From: Aquicoccus porphyridii
GTDB taxonomy: Bacteria; Pseudomonadota; Alphaproteobacteria; Rhodobacterales; Rhodobacteraceae
NCBI RefSeq assembly: GCF_008369105.1
Contig: NZ_VINQ01000003.1
Location: 271,001-335,000 of the forward strand
Reading direction: 5' to 3'
DNA length: 64,000 nucleotides
Made by a program: the position numbers and the translations under genes. The notes below the pieces were generated by a model, which did no database searches, was not told the DNA's origin, and was given only the letters and a program-made list of their open reading frames with translations. This document shows, in pieces, positions 28,958 to 36,901 of the stretch. The stretch's first letter is position 1; each line of letters opens with the position of its first letter.

Positions 28958-30622
28958 TCATTCCCTGGTCTTGCTGTCGCCTGTCTTGTCCTTGCCGTCC
29001 TTGGGCGTGATACGGCTGGCATAATCCGCCGTGCGCCCGGCCAAGTTGGCGTCGAAGTCAAAGCCGATCTCCTCGCCCATCTGCTTCATCGCGGGCAGAC
29101 GCACCGCCATGCCGAGGATCTGATCCATCGCGGCGCCAAAGGCCCCTTCGACTCCAGTGCCGTCACCACCGTTCATGCCGCTCCCGGTTCCGCCGATCTG
29201 GTTGATGCGGATGGAGTCGATTTTCTCGACCGGCTTCATCATCTGGGTCATGATCTCGGGCATGCGATCGAGCTTGTGACCCTCCAGACGCATCCGAAGC
29301 ACCGTTTCGCTCAGCGTGTTTTCTGCCTCGTTGAGTGCGGCCTGACCAGCGGCGCGCGCCTGCATGCCAAGCTTCTCGGCCTCGGCGGCGGTCTGCGCGG
29401 CCCCGGCCTCGGCTTGCGCCCGCGAGAGCATGATCTCCACGTCCGAGGCGACCTTCTCGTTCTCCAGCTCCAGCGCACTCTTCTGCTTCAGTCCTGAAAT
29501 CTCGCGCTCTCGTTCGGCGATGGCGCGTTCCTTCTGCGTCTGGACCTGCTCGGCGGCCAGCAATACCTGCGCACGGGAGGTCTCCTCGGCGGCCTTCGCC
29601 TCGGCCTCTTCGGCGCGCTTTCGCGCGAGCTGAATGTCGTTCGCGATCCTCGCCTCCTCCAGCGCCAGAATGGCCGCCATCTCGGCCCGGCGCAGGGCTT
29701 CGTCGTTGCCGACCTGCACGGTCTTGAGGCGTTGCTCCTTCTCGATCCGCGCGGTTTCCGTGGCCAACGCAGATTCAGTGGCCGATGTCTCGCTGCGCGC
29801 GCGCGATTCCGCCTCGAGCCGTGCGATGTGTTCGCTTTGGGCAATCTCCGCCTCGCGCTCCGCACGCTGTACCTCCAACCGCTTGTTGTGCTGGGCCAGC
29901 CTGCTCTCGCTGATGGCGATCTCGGCCTCGGTCTCCACCTTGACCCGTGCCTTGCGCTGCTCGGCCACCAGTTCGGCGAGACGGCGCATCCCTTGTGCAT
30001 TGAAGGCATTGCTCTCGTTGTGCTGCGTCAGGTCGCTCTGATCCACCGCAACCAGCGACGCCGACACCAGAACCAACCCCAGCCGCGCGGCATGCGCACC
30101 GGCAAGCTGCGCCACCTCGTCCGTGTATCCGGCCCGGTCGAGGTGGATGTCGGCCATCCCGCGCTTGGCGGCGGCGTTCTGCATGGCATTGGCAAGCGGA
30201 CCGGCAAGAACCTCGTGCACCCCCTCGCCGCCACTGCGGGAAATCCGGCGCCCAAGCGCCTGCGCCGCGGTGGCAATGCCCTTTTCGCCGGGATCGACAT
30301 AAAACTCGAATTCCATGTCCACATCGACGCGCAGCTGGTCCTGAGTCAAAAGGGCGTCGCGACCGCTGCGCGAGGTGGTGAAAGAGATCGTGCCCATCGA
30401 CACGCGCTGCACCTGATGCAGGATCGGGAGTGCCAGGCACCCGCCATCCATGACCACGCGCCGCCCTCCCATTCCGGTGCGCACCAGCGCCGTCTCCAGC
30501 GTCGCCTTGGCATAGTAGCGGTGCAGGAACCAGATCCCGATCAGAACGACAGCGGCCAGAAAGAGCAGAGAAAGAAACCAGATCAAGGCCAGATCCCCCA
30601 ATGTAACAGGTGATGCCGCCAC
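28958..30622 (-). CDS. SPFH/flotillin-like membrane protein (YqiK type)
   Basis: Protein of 554 residues. One N-terminal membrane segment (about 10-34) is followed by an SPFH/band-7 domain to about residue 210. A long Glu/Ala-rich coiled coil (about 215-430) and a glycine-containing C-terminal tail follow. This is the layout of flotillins and YqiK, which form membrane-associated oligomers that organise proteins in the bilayer. It lies in line between the AmiC-like gene and the binding-protein gene of the amide transporter. The start is uncertain: GTG 30622 has no clear ribosome site, and no ATG lies in the first 40 codons. A scaffold role for the transporter or LivF-amidase is a guess. Confidence 0.82.
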   Translation of the reverse strand: MAASPVTLGDLALIWFLSLLFLAAVVLIGIWFLHRYYAKATLETALVRTGMGGRRVVMDGGCLALPILHQVQRVSMGTISFTTSRSGRDALLTQDQLRVDVDMEFEFYVDPGEKGIATAAQALGRRISRSGGEGVHEVLAGPLANAMQNAAAKRGMADIHLDRAGYTDEVAQLAGAHAARLGLVLVSASLVAVDQSDLTQHNESNAFNAQGMRRLAELVAEQRKARVKVETEAEIAISESRLAQHNKRLEVQRAEREAEIAQSEHIARLEAESRARSETSATESALATETARIEKEQRLKTVQVGNDEALRRAEMAAILALEEARIANDIQLARKRAEEAEAKAAEETSRAQVLLAAEQVQTQKERAIAEREREISGLKQKSALELENEKVASDVEIMLSRAQAEAGAAQTAAEAEKLGMQARAAGQAALNEAENTLSETVLRMRLEGHKLDRMPEIMTQMMKPVEKIDSIRINQIGGTGSGMNGGDGTGVEGAFGAAMDQILGMAVRLPAMKQMGEEIGFDFDANLAGRTADYASRITPKDGKDKTGDSKTRE

Positions 30623-30679
30623 GCCGACGACGACTGAGTCCGTTACGCTGAAGGATTGGAAATTTTCATTTCCATTTCA

Positions 30680-30688
30680 AGTAAATTA
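30680..30688. promoter_or_regulatory. AT-rich motif AAGTAAATT upstream of the SPFH gene
   Basis: The 101-base gap 30623-30723 is sharply AT-rich and contains AAGTAAATT, with CAATTCAA further right. The reverse complement AATTTACTT occurs at 31897-31905 in the divergent MarR/AmiC-like promoter. A shared regulator site is possible; such a short AT-rich match can arise by chance. Confidence 0.3.
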
Positions 30689-30723
30689 TTTTCCAATTCA
30701 ATAGTTTTTGGTAAAGTATTGTT

Positions 30724-31848
30724 TTATATGCGCTTTATAACCGAAAACTGAACGCCGTCCGCACGGGCAAGATAAATCGGGGTGCGCATTTTCCCGTCGT
30801 CCGACATGCGTTCACGCCGCGCGCTGCGGTAATCGAGGGTCAGGGGAATCACCTGTCCGGCCTCGCGCCAGCCAGCATTGTCATGCCCCAGAAGGCCGGC
30901 AAGAAAATGCACCCCCTCATAGGTCGATTGTCCGATTGCATTGAGCACCGGCGCATGCTCTCCATGCAGACTGTAGTATTTTTCCTTGAACGCCCCGTTG
31001 GCCTCTGTCGGCAGCGCGCCAAAATATGACGCGGCCGAGAACAGCCGCTTGAGGTTTTCGCCGCCACTGGCCAGCAAACCGTTTTCCTCGACGGCACAGG
31101 ACAAGCGCACGATCCGCTTGTCGAGGCCCGCCATCCCGAATGCCCGGTTGAAGGCCACCGCATCCTGCCCGACCAGCGAAATGAGTACCGCCTCGGCCCC
31201 CGAGGTCGCGATTTCATCCACATGTCGGTCCATGTTGCGTAGGCCGAAGGGCAGATACCGCTCGAACGCGAGATTGGCGGACATCTCGCGCAGCTTGGCC
31301 TTGGCATAGGCGTGCGAGGTCCGCGGCCAGACATAGTCATTGCCGATCAGCGCCCAGCTTCGCGGCCGGAACCGCGTTTGCAGATATCGCAGCGCCGGAC
31401 CCAACTGTGCGTCAGGCGTTTCCCCGATGGCAAAGATTCCGGCGGTCTGCTCTCCCCCTTCGTAAAGCGGGGTATAGACATAGGGCACGCGCTGGCCGAC
31501 CACCTTGCTCAACCGCTGGCGCACCGCGCTGATATGCATCCCGACGATGGCGTCGATCGCGCCCGCCTCGATCAGCTCATGCACCACGGCCTCTACCGGC
31601 GTGGGCGCCTCAACGGCCGCATCGACCATGACAAGTTCCACCGGCCGCCCCGTGATCCCGTCGCCGCGGTTCAACTCGCGCACCGCGACCTGCGCGCTCG
31701 AGATGCAGGACGGAGCCCAGAGACCGGCCGACCCGCACAACGGGATCAACAGGGCCACGCGATAGGTGCGCGCCGCTCCGCACAGCGAACGGTCACCGAT
31801 TTCCGGCACCTCCGTGGGAAACGAAATCTCCCCCATGCAAGAGATCAT
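30724..31848 (-). CDS. AmiC-like cytoplasmic amide-sensing binding protein
   Basis: Protein of 374 residues with the periplasmic-binding-protein fold of AmiC/FmdD: a start RVALLIPLCGSAGLWAPSCISSAQVAVRELNRGDGITGRPVELVMVDA, then PYVYTPLYEGGEQTAGIFAIGETPDAQL and YVWPRTSHAYAKAKL. No signal peptide precedes the fold with either ATG start (31848 or 31836), so it should stay in the cytoplasm. In Pseudomonas aeruginosa, AmiC is such a cytoplasmic amide sensor that controls the antiterminator AmiR. No AmiR-like RNA-binding gene is seen here; the partner may instead be the divergent MarR protein. It heads the minus-strand run toward the transporter and amidase. Confidence 0.82.
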   Translation of the reverse strand: MISCMGEISFPTEVPEIGDRSLCGAARTYRVALLIPLCGSAGLWAPSCISSAQVAVRELNRGDGITGRPVELVMVDAAVEAPTPVEAVVHELIEAGAIDAIVGMHISAVRQRLSKVVGQRVPYVYTPLYEGGEQTAGIFAIGETPDAQLGPALRYLQTRFRPRSWALIGNDYVWPRTSHAYAKAKLREMSANLAFERYLPFGLRNMDRHVDEIATSGAEAVLISLVGQDAVAFNRAFGMAGLDKRIVRLSCAVEENGLLASGGENLKRLFSAASYFGALPTEANGAFKEKYYSLHGEHAPVLNAIGQSTYEGVHFLAGLLGHDNAGWREAGQVIPLTLDYRSARRERMSDDGKMRTPIYLARADGVQFSVIKRI

Positions 31849-31896
31849 TTTGCAAGCCTTGAACAATTGCCAGATCGTTTCGCAACACTGCAATTG

Positions 31897-31905
31897 AATT
31901 TACTT
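31897..31905. promoter_or_regulatory. AT-rich divergent promoter with motif AATTTACTT
   Basis: The 90 bases between the AmiC-like start (31848) and the MarR start (31939) are AT-rich and hold AATTTACTT, the reverse complement of the motif at 30680-30688. A MarR operator serving both directions is likely here by layout; its exact position is not proven. Confidence 0.3.
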
Positions 31906-31938
31906 TCCAAGTCAACTATTAATTGGCACACGCAAAAT

Positions 31939-32388
31939 ATGGTGAAATACGGCATGAAACACGTTTCAACCTCGATGAACTCCTACATTTCCTACATGCT
32001 GGCTGCGGCACATCATGCCGTGCATCAGACACTCGCCACGCGCCTGAAGGACCATGGGATGCAGGTTGAGACATGGCGCATTCTCGAGACGCTCGACAGC
32101 GAACAGCGGCTGACCATGGGGGAACTGGCGCGTATCGTGCTGATGAACCCGCCAACCCTGACAAAGATGGTGGACCGGATGGTATCGCAAGGTCTCGTGC
32201 ACCGTCAGGTCGACGCCTCCGATCAGCGCAAAGTCAATCTGCTACTCACCGATCTGGGCCGCAAGCGCATGACCGAGATCCGCGAGTTGGTCCGCGTGCA
32301 GGACCGTGAGATTCTCGCCCAGCTCGACCCGCAACAGGTCGAGGTGCTCAACTGCGTCCTGCGCGATCTGTCCGACACCGCCGGCTGA
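31939..32388 (+). CDS. MarR-family regulator of the amide block
   Basis: Regulator of 149 residues with the MarR winged HTH: WRILETLDSEQRLTMGELARIVLMNPPTLTKMVDRMVSQGLVHRQVDASDQRKVNLLLTDLGRKRM spans about residues 44-109. It is divergent from the AmiC-like gene, so it probably controls the amide block, perhaps with an amide or acid as ligand. Start choice is uncertain among ATGs at 31939, 31954 and 31975; 31954 has a weak GGTGA upstream. Confidence 0.85.
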   Translation: MVKYGMKHVSTSMNSYISYMLAAAHHAVHQTLATRLKDHGMQVETWRILETLDSEQRLTMGELARIVLMNPPTLTKMVDRMVSQGLVHRQVDASDQRKVNLLLTDLGRKRMTEIRELVRVQDREILAQLDPQQVEVLNCVLRDLSDTAG

Positions 32389-32744
32389 GTCGCGGCACCG
32401 GGAAAACCGGGCTCTGCCGCAAGCTTTCCCCAAACCCGCAACGGGACGGTTTCGCCTTGGGCTTCATGCTGCCATGCGGTCTTCGAGCATGGACACCGCC
32501 CCGGTCAGCGCGCAGGGCCCCGATCCAAAGTCGCGTTCGATCATACGGACCTCGCCGCTGATATCGCCGGTCAGGTTGAAGCTGCGGGACTGTACCTTTC
32601 GCAAGGCCCGCACCCCATCAAAAGCATCCGGTCACGCCAGAGGCGCGCCTCCGGCACGACGGGCGGCCCGGGCGGCTGCGCCGCTGTTGCGGGCGGGGCG
32701 CCTTGTCGAGTGGCTGGTTGGCGTGACGGAGCGGTCGCCCGGTT
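32389..32744. other. Spacer between two MarR genes with a short unassigned frame
   Basis: No confident gene. On the minus strand a frame ending TGA at 32464 reads protein-like (SFNLTGDISGEVRMIERDFGSG, then ALTGAVSMLEDRMAA). It is closed by an upstream TGA near 32630, so it is at most about 50 residues. It may be the tail of a lost gene. The family is not recognised. Confidence 0.4.
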
Positions 32745-33191
32745 TCAGGAAAGGGGGCTGGACAGCAGGAAGCGCGCCTTCGCGAGAAGCTTTGCTGCGC
32801 GTTCCATTTCTTCGCGGTCGAAATGTTTGGCCACGTCTTTGAGCCATTCTCGTCTGATGCTATCTGCCTTCGCGTAAGCTGCCTGACCTTTTTCTGTCAT
32901 TTTGACGAGCTGCGCGCGCCTGTCTCGGGGGTTGTCCGCCATTTCCAACAAGCCATCATCGATCAATGTGTTTGCAATGCGTTGGACGGCCTGACGTGAC
33001 ACACCCGCTTCCCGGGCAAGCTGCGACACTGTCTGCGCCTCTGACGAGCGGTCCACAGCGCCCAGAACCTGCCATCGCGCACTGCTGAGGCCGAACGGCG
33101 CCACCTTTCTGTCGCCCTCAGCGATCAGACAACCGTTCAGCCGAAAGACCTCGAGGATCAAGCCACCAAGATCATCCACACTTGCAGTCAC
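32745..33191 (-). CDS. MarR-family regulator with a GTG start
   Basis: Regulator of 148 residues. The winged HTH is clear: SSARWQVLGAVDRSSEAQTVSQLAREAGVSRQAVQRIANTLIDDGLLEMADNPRDRRAQLVKMTEKG. GTG 33191 is preferred because GGAGG lies 8 bases upstream. An ATG at 33206 would put that ribosome site inside the gene and leave only four bases between the palindrome (33211-33228) and the start. It is divergent from a small monooxygenase gene, with the palindrome between them, so it probably represses both. Confidence 0.86.
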   Translation of the reverse strand: MTASVDDLGGLILEVFRLNGCLIAEGDRKVAPFGLSSARWQVLGAVDRSSEAQTVSQLAREAGVSRQAVQRIANTLIDDGLLEMADNPRDRRAQLVKMTEKGQAAYAKADSIRREWLKDVAKHFDREEMERAAKLLAKARFLLSSPLS

Positions 33192-33210
33192 TTTACATAC
33201 CTCCATTCTT

Positions 33211-33228
33211 TTGACAATGTGTTGTCAA
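33211..33228. promoter_or_regulatory. Palindromic MarR operator
   Basis: Perfect 7-base arms TTGACAA and TTGTCAA with TGTG between them, 18 bases in all. It lies between a MarR gene (start 33191) and the divergent monooxygenase gene (start 33260). The size and symmetry fit MarR sites. TTGACA within it could also be a -35 box for the plus-strand gene, so bound protein would block RNA polymerase. Confidence 0.75.
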
Positions 33229-33259
33229 TATTGGCGGAAACATACAGCAGGAGGTTACT

Positions 33260-33598
33260 ATGCCGGAAGGGCCATTCTTCAGGATCGACAAATTCATCGT
33301 TCCAGCCGAATCCAGGCACCGCTTTACCGAACGGCTGAAACTGACCCACGAGGCTTTGGACAGCGCCCCGGGCTGTGAGCAGAACCTGATACTCGAGCAG
33401 ATCGAAGGCCCGGGGCGGTTCAACCTTGTCACCTTCGTGAGGTGGCGGGATCGCACCTGCTATGAGGCTGCCCGGAAGGCCGCGCAGAAACGTCAGAACG
33501 CGGCAGGATTCAATCCATCCGCCTTTATGGAGGAGCTTGGTGTCGTTGCCGATCTGGGAAATTATGCCGACCTTGATCGGGTCATCGCGGCCTCTTAA
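33260..33598 (+). CDS. Antibiotic-biosynthesis-monooxygenase (ABM) domain protein
   Basis: Small protein of 112 residues with the dimeric alpha/beta barrel pattern of ABM/quinol monooxygenases: FFRIDKFIVPAESRHRFTERLKLTHEALDSAPGCEQ, then FNLVTFVRWRDRTCYEAARKAAQKR. Members of the fold oxidise quinols or degrade haem, or are only binding proteins; the exact reaction cannot be read. GGAGG stands 6 bases before the ATG. It is under the probable control of the divergent MarR regulator. Confidence 0.8.
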   Translation: MPEGPFFRIDKFIVPAESRHRFTERLKLTHEALDSAPGCEQNLILEQIEGPGRFNLVTFVRWRDRTCYEAARKAAQKRQNAAGFNPSAFMEELGVVADLGNYADLDRVIAAS

Positions 33599-33766
33599 CT
33601 CCGGTCTGCCGCTTCTGATTGCCGTCCGCTCTGGCCCCATTCCAGACAAGGCCCGGCGCCCTTGCTCTTGCCCAAATCAACCCCGTTCCCTTCTTATCCC
33701 CCCGGGCTTTGCAGTCTGCCGTCCAGACGTTAAAGAGTTCAGACACGGATCAAGGCCGGGCCCTGC

Positions 33767-35026
33767 ATGCAAATCCTCTTCATCCACCAGAATTTCCCCG
33801 GCCAGTTCAAGCACCTCGCCCCCGCGCTGGCCGCCGGGGGGCACGAGGTGGCGGCGCTGACGCTGCGGGTCAAGGAGGCGCGCAAATGGAACGGCGTGAG
33901 CCTGCTGCCCTATGCGGTCAACCGCGACCCCGGGCAGGCGCTGCACCCGTGGCTGGTCGATTTCAACACCAAGGTCACCCGCGCCGAAAGCTGCTATCAC
34001 GCCGCCTGCGCGCTGCGCGATCAGGGGTTCACCCCCGACGTCATCATCGCACATCCCGGCTGGGGTGAATCGCTGTTCCTGCGCGATGTCTGGCCCGATG
34101 CGCGCATCGGCATCTATTGCGAGCTTTATTACCGGCCCGATTATCCCCATACCGGCTTTGACCCCGAATTCGACGGCCCGCCCGACCCGACCAACGCGCT
34201 GCGCCTGCGGATGAAGAACCTCAACAACCACATGCATTTTGCCATCGCCGATGCGGGCCTCAGCCCGACCCGGTTCCAGGCCGACACCTTTCCCGCCGCC
34301 TTTCGCGACCGCATCACCGTGGGGTTCGACGGCATCGACACGGCCCGCCTCGTGCCGGATGACACCGCATCCCTGTCGTTCAAGAGCGGCCTGACCCTTT
34401 CGCGCAGGGACGAGGTGATCACCTTCGTCAATCGCAACCTCGAACCTTACCGCGGCTATCACGTCTTCATGCGCGCCCTGCCGCGCCTGTTGCGCGAACG
34501 GCCCCGGGCGCATGTGCTGATCGTGGGCGGCGACGAGGTGAGCTATGGCGCCCGCCCGCCCAGGGGCAAGACGTGGAAACAGATCTTCATCGACGAGGTG
34601 CGCAGCCAGATCCCCGATGACGACTGGGCCCGCGTCCGCTTCCTTGGCCGCATCCCCTATGACCGCTTCGTGACCCTGCTGCAGCTCAGCCGCGTGCATG
34701 TCTACCTGACCTATCCCTTCGTGCTCTCCTGGTCGCTCTTCGAGACGATGAGCGTCGAAGGCGCCATCGTGGCCAGCGCCACCGCCCCGGTCAAAGAGCT
34801 GATCACCCACGATGAAACCGGCCGCCTCGTCGATTTCTTCGACGGCGACGCGATTGTCGATGAAGTCTCGATGCTGCTCGACGACCCCGGGATGCGCGAA
34901 CGGCTGGGCAAGGCCGCGCGCCACCACGTGGTGCGCAACTACGATCTCGAAACGATCTGCCTGCCGCGCCAGGTGCAATGGGTCAGGGATCTCGCCGCGA
35001 TGACGCCCCGCACGCCCGGCCTCTAG
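33767..35026 (+). CDS. Glycosyltransferase, GT4-like
   Basis: Cytoplasmic or membrane-associated glycosyltransferase of 419 residues with the GT-B fold. The N-terminal half starts MQILFIHQNFPGQFKHLAPALAAGGHEVAAL with the acceptor side. The C-terminal donor domain includes FVNRNLEPYRGYHVFMRALPRLL near 220, VRFLGRIPYDRFVTLLQLSRVHVYLTYPFVLSWSLFETMSVEGAIVASATAPVKEL near 290-345, where the Glu (FETMSVEG) matches the nucleotide-sugar site. It probably builds exopolysaccharide or another glycan. No other glycan genes adjoin it, so the substrate is unknown. Confidence 0.86.
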   Translation: MQILFIHQNFPGQFKHLAPALAAGGHEVAALTLRVKEARKWNGVSLLPYAVNRDPGQALHPWLVDFNTKVTRAESCYHAACALRDQGFTPDVIIAHPGWGESLFLRDVWPDARIGIYCELYYRPDYPHTGFDPEFDGPPDPTNALRLRMKNLNNHMHFAIADAGLSPTRFQADTFPAAFRDRITVGFDGIDTARLVPDDTASLSFKSGLTLSRRDEVITFVNRNLEPYRGYHVFMRALPRLLRERPRAHVLIVGGDEVSYGARPPRGKTWKQIFIDEVRSQIPDDDWARVRFLGRIPYDRFVTLLQLSRVHVYLTYPFVLSWSLFETMSVEGAIVASATAPVKELITHDETGRLVDFFDGDAIVDEVSMLLDDPGMRERLGKAARHHVVRNYDLETICLPRQVQWVRDLAAMTPRTPGL

Positions 35027-35033
35027 CCGCGAA

Positions 35034-35564
35034 TCAGAACCGCCGGTCCTCGATCCGCAATTCCCGCGCCCGCGCCAGGATCGCATCCTCGACCGCGCGC
35101 TGCGTGCCCGCCGCCACCGGCCCGCCCTGCGAGGCCAGCGCCACGGTGAGCGAGCGCGCATCCAGCGCCGGGTCCTTGATATAGACGGTCGCGCGATAGG
35201 CCCGCCCGCCGCCCGGCGGAGTGCCATAGCCGGTCACGATCACCCCTGTGAACGGGTCGATCGACTGGATCGGCAGGAAATTCAGCACGTCAAGCGACGC
35301 GTTCCACAGGTAGCGGTTCACCTTCACGGTGGTGCCCGTATCCGTGCGCTTGAACAGATCCCAGACCGAAGTCTGGCCGACCTGGCTCATCCCGTCGCGC
35401 CCTTCGAGGATCGGCTCGGCCACATCCTCTTCGGTATCCACGTTGTCGCGCGCACCGCCAAGGCCAACGGAACCGAAGATCCCGCCACCACCGCCGCCAC
35501 AGGCGGTCAGCGAAAACGCCACCAGCCCGGCCATTAGGAATTTGAAAGCGCTCGAATGCTGCAT
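35034..35564 (-). CDS. DUF3576 family lipoprotein
   Basis: Exported lipoprotein of 176 residues. The signal peptide ends in the lipobox LTAC (Cys at about 22), followed by a poly-Gly spacer. The mature domain is DUF3576: SVWDLFKRTDTGTTVKVNRYLWNASLDVLNFLPIQSIDPFTGVIVTGYGTPPGG. The family is widespread in alphaproteobacteria, with no known function; the fold resembles part of other outer-membrane assembly lipoproteins. It is convergent with the glycosyltransferase gene and divergent from the porin gene. Confidence 0.88.
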   Translation of the reverse strand: MQHSSAFKFLMAGLVAFSLTACGGGGGGIFGSVGLGGARDNVDTEEDVAEPILEGRDGMSQVGQTSVWDLFKRTDTGTTVKVNRYLWNASLDVLNFLPIQSIDPFTGVIVTGYGTPPGGGRAYRATVYIKDPALDARSLTVALASQGGPVAAGTQRAVEDAILARARELRIEDRRF

Positions 35565-35876
35565 GTCACCGCCCAGAACCTGCTTTTCCTCACCGTCCTA
35601 CCCAAGCCCCGCCCCGGGGGCAAGGATTTATGAACATTCCCGCCGGTTCGCCCGCCTGCTCGTCTGCCCGCCGGTCGCCCGTCCACCATCGGCGCGACTC
35701 CGCCACGTGTGGCCGGCCCGCGCCCAAACTGTGGCAAAGCTGCACCAATTATCGCCACATTGCCGATGGCCCGCGCCGCATGCTTGCAAACACCCCCCGT
35801 TTGGAGCGAGACACTTGCCATACCCAATGCGGATTCCCTGCTTTGGGCCTATGACTGGAAAACCGAGGGAAACAAC
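35565..35876. other. Divergent spacer between lipoprotein and porin genes
   Basis: No gene is supported in these 312 bases. It must hold promoters for both the lipoprotein and the strongly expressed porin. No consensus boxes stand out beyond a TTGCCA at about 35815, roughly 60 bases before the porin start. The porin ribosome site GAGGGA is at about 35863-35870. Confidence 0.45.
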
Positions 35877-36794
35877 ATGAAAAAGATTCTCTTTGCAACG
35901 ACCGCACTCGTCGCCTCCGCTGGCGTCGTAGCTGCAGACGTGTCGTTCAGCGGCTACGGCCGTTTTGGTGCAATCAGCATCGACAACCCCACGCCCACGC
36001 CCGACGTCGAAGGCATCTACACTCGTATTCGCCTGCAAATCGACATGACCACCGAAGCCGACAACGGCCTGACTTTCGGTGCCCGTCTGCGTCACCAGGC
36101 AACTTCGGTTAACGGTGCTGGCTACGGCGGCGGCTTCAACGGCGCACGCTTCTTCGCACGTGCCGGTGGCCTCGAAATCGGTGTTGGTAACACCTTTGGC
36201 GCCATCGAATTCATGCCCGGCGTCTACATGAGCACCCAATCGGCCGATATCGGTCTGTCGGGTCTGGGCTTCCACAGCCTGGTCACCAACACCGCGCAAA
36301 AAGGCTACTTCAACTGGGACGCCTACTCGTCCGGTGGTGTTGGCCGTGACGGCGTCGAAGTGATGTACTCGGCTGGCGACTTTGGCGGTCACCTGTCCTA
36401 CTCGAACACCGGTGGTGTTGAGCGGACCGGCCTGCACGTTCGTTACGCCTTCAACGACTGGACCGTTGCTCTGGGTTACCAGGACTCGAGCCTGGCAACC
36501 GAAGACAAGATCGTCCTGACCGTTGGCGGCAACGTCGGCCCGGCGAAACTCGGCCTGGCCTATGCTGACAACGATGGCATCGGCAAATTCGCCCTCACCG
36601 CAGGTGTTGAAGTTGGCGCGGCGACCCGTGTTGACGCCTACATCTCGTCGGAAGACGGCGCAGCCGGCGGCGAAGCCTACGGCCTCGGCGTGTCGCACAG
36701 CCTCGGTGGCGGTGCGTCGCTCGAAGGTGGCTTCACTCGCAACGACATCACCGATGTCAACGCGGTTGACCTTGGTATCCGCTTCAACTTCTGA
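35877..36794 (+). CDS. Outer-membrane porin (Rhodobacter type)
   Basis: General porin of 305 residues with a signal peptide of about 20 residues (cleavage near VVAADV). The mature protein opens with the beta-strand SFSGYGRFGAISI and ends with a terminal aromatic (FNF), as needed for barrel assembly. Alternating hydrophobic strands and the acidic loop region (about 110-125) match 16-strand porins. Codon use is biased to a narrow set, fitting high expression. GAGGGA precedes the ATG. A strong intrinsic terminator stands 28 bases after the stop. Confidence 0.9.
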   Translation: MKKILFATTALVASAGVVAADVSFSGYGRFGAISIDNPTPTPDVEGIYTRIRLQIDMTTEADNGLTFGARLRHQATSVNGAGYGGGFNGARFFARAGGLEIGVGNTFGAIEFMPGVYMSTQSADIGLSGLGFHSLVTNTAQKGYFNWDAYSSGGVGRDGVEVMYSAGDFGGHLSYSNTGGVERTGLHVRYAFNDWTVALGYQDSSLATEDKIVLTVGGNVGPAKLGLAYADNDGIGKFALTAGVEVGAATRVDAYISSEDGAAGGEAYGLGVSHSLGGGASLEGGFTRNDITDVNAVDLGIRFNF

Positions 36795-36821
36795 TCCCAG
36801 AAGTCAAAGCGACCCAAAGGG

Positions 36822-36856
36822 AAAGGGCAGGTCTTCGGACCTGCCCTTTTCTTTTT
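36822..36856 (+). terminator. Intrinsic terminator after the porin gene
   Basis: A perfect 12-base stem (36822-36833 with 36838-36849) with a TTCG tetraloop, followed by a T-rich run to 36856. It is a textbook rho-independent terminator, expected behind a highly expressed gene. Confidence 0.93.
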
Positions 36857-36901
36857 GCGCAGACTGGTGTTTCTCTCATCCCGAAGAATAGGGAAAACAC
36901 C

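Noticed and set aside
33677-35227. Long minus-strand open frame of 516 codons
   Set aside because: Antisense to the glycosyltransferase gene and part of the lipoprotein gene, both of which have clear family sequences.
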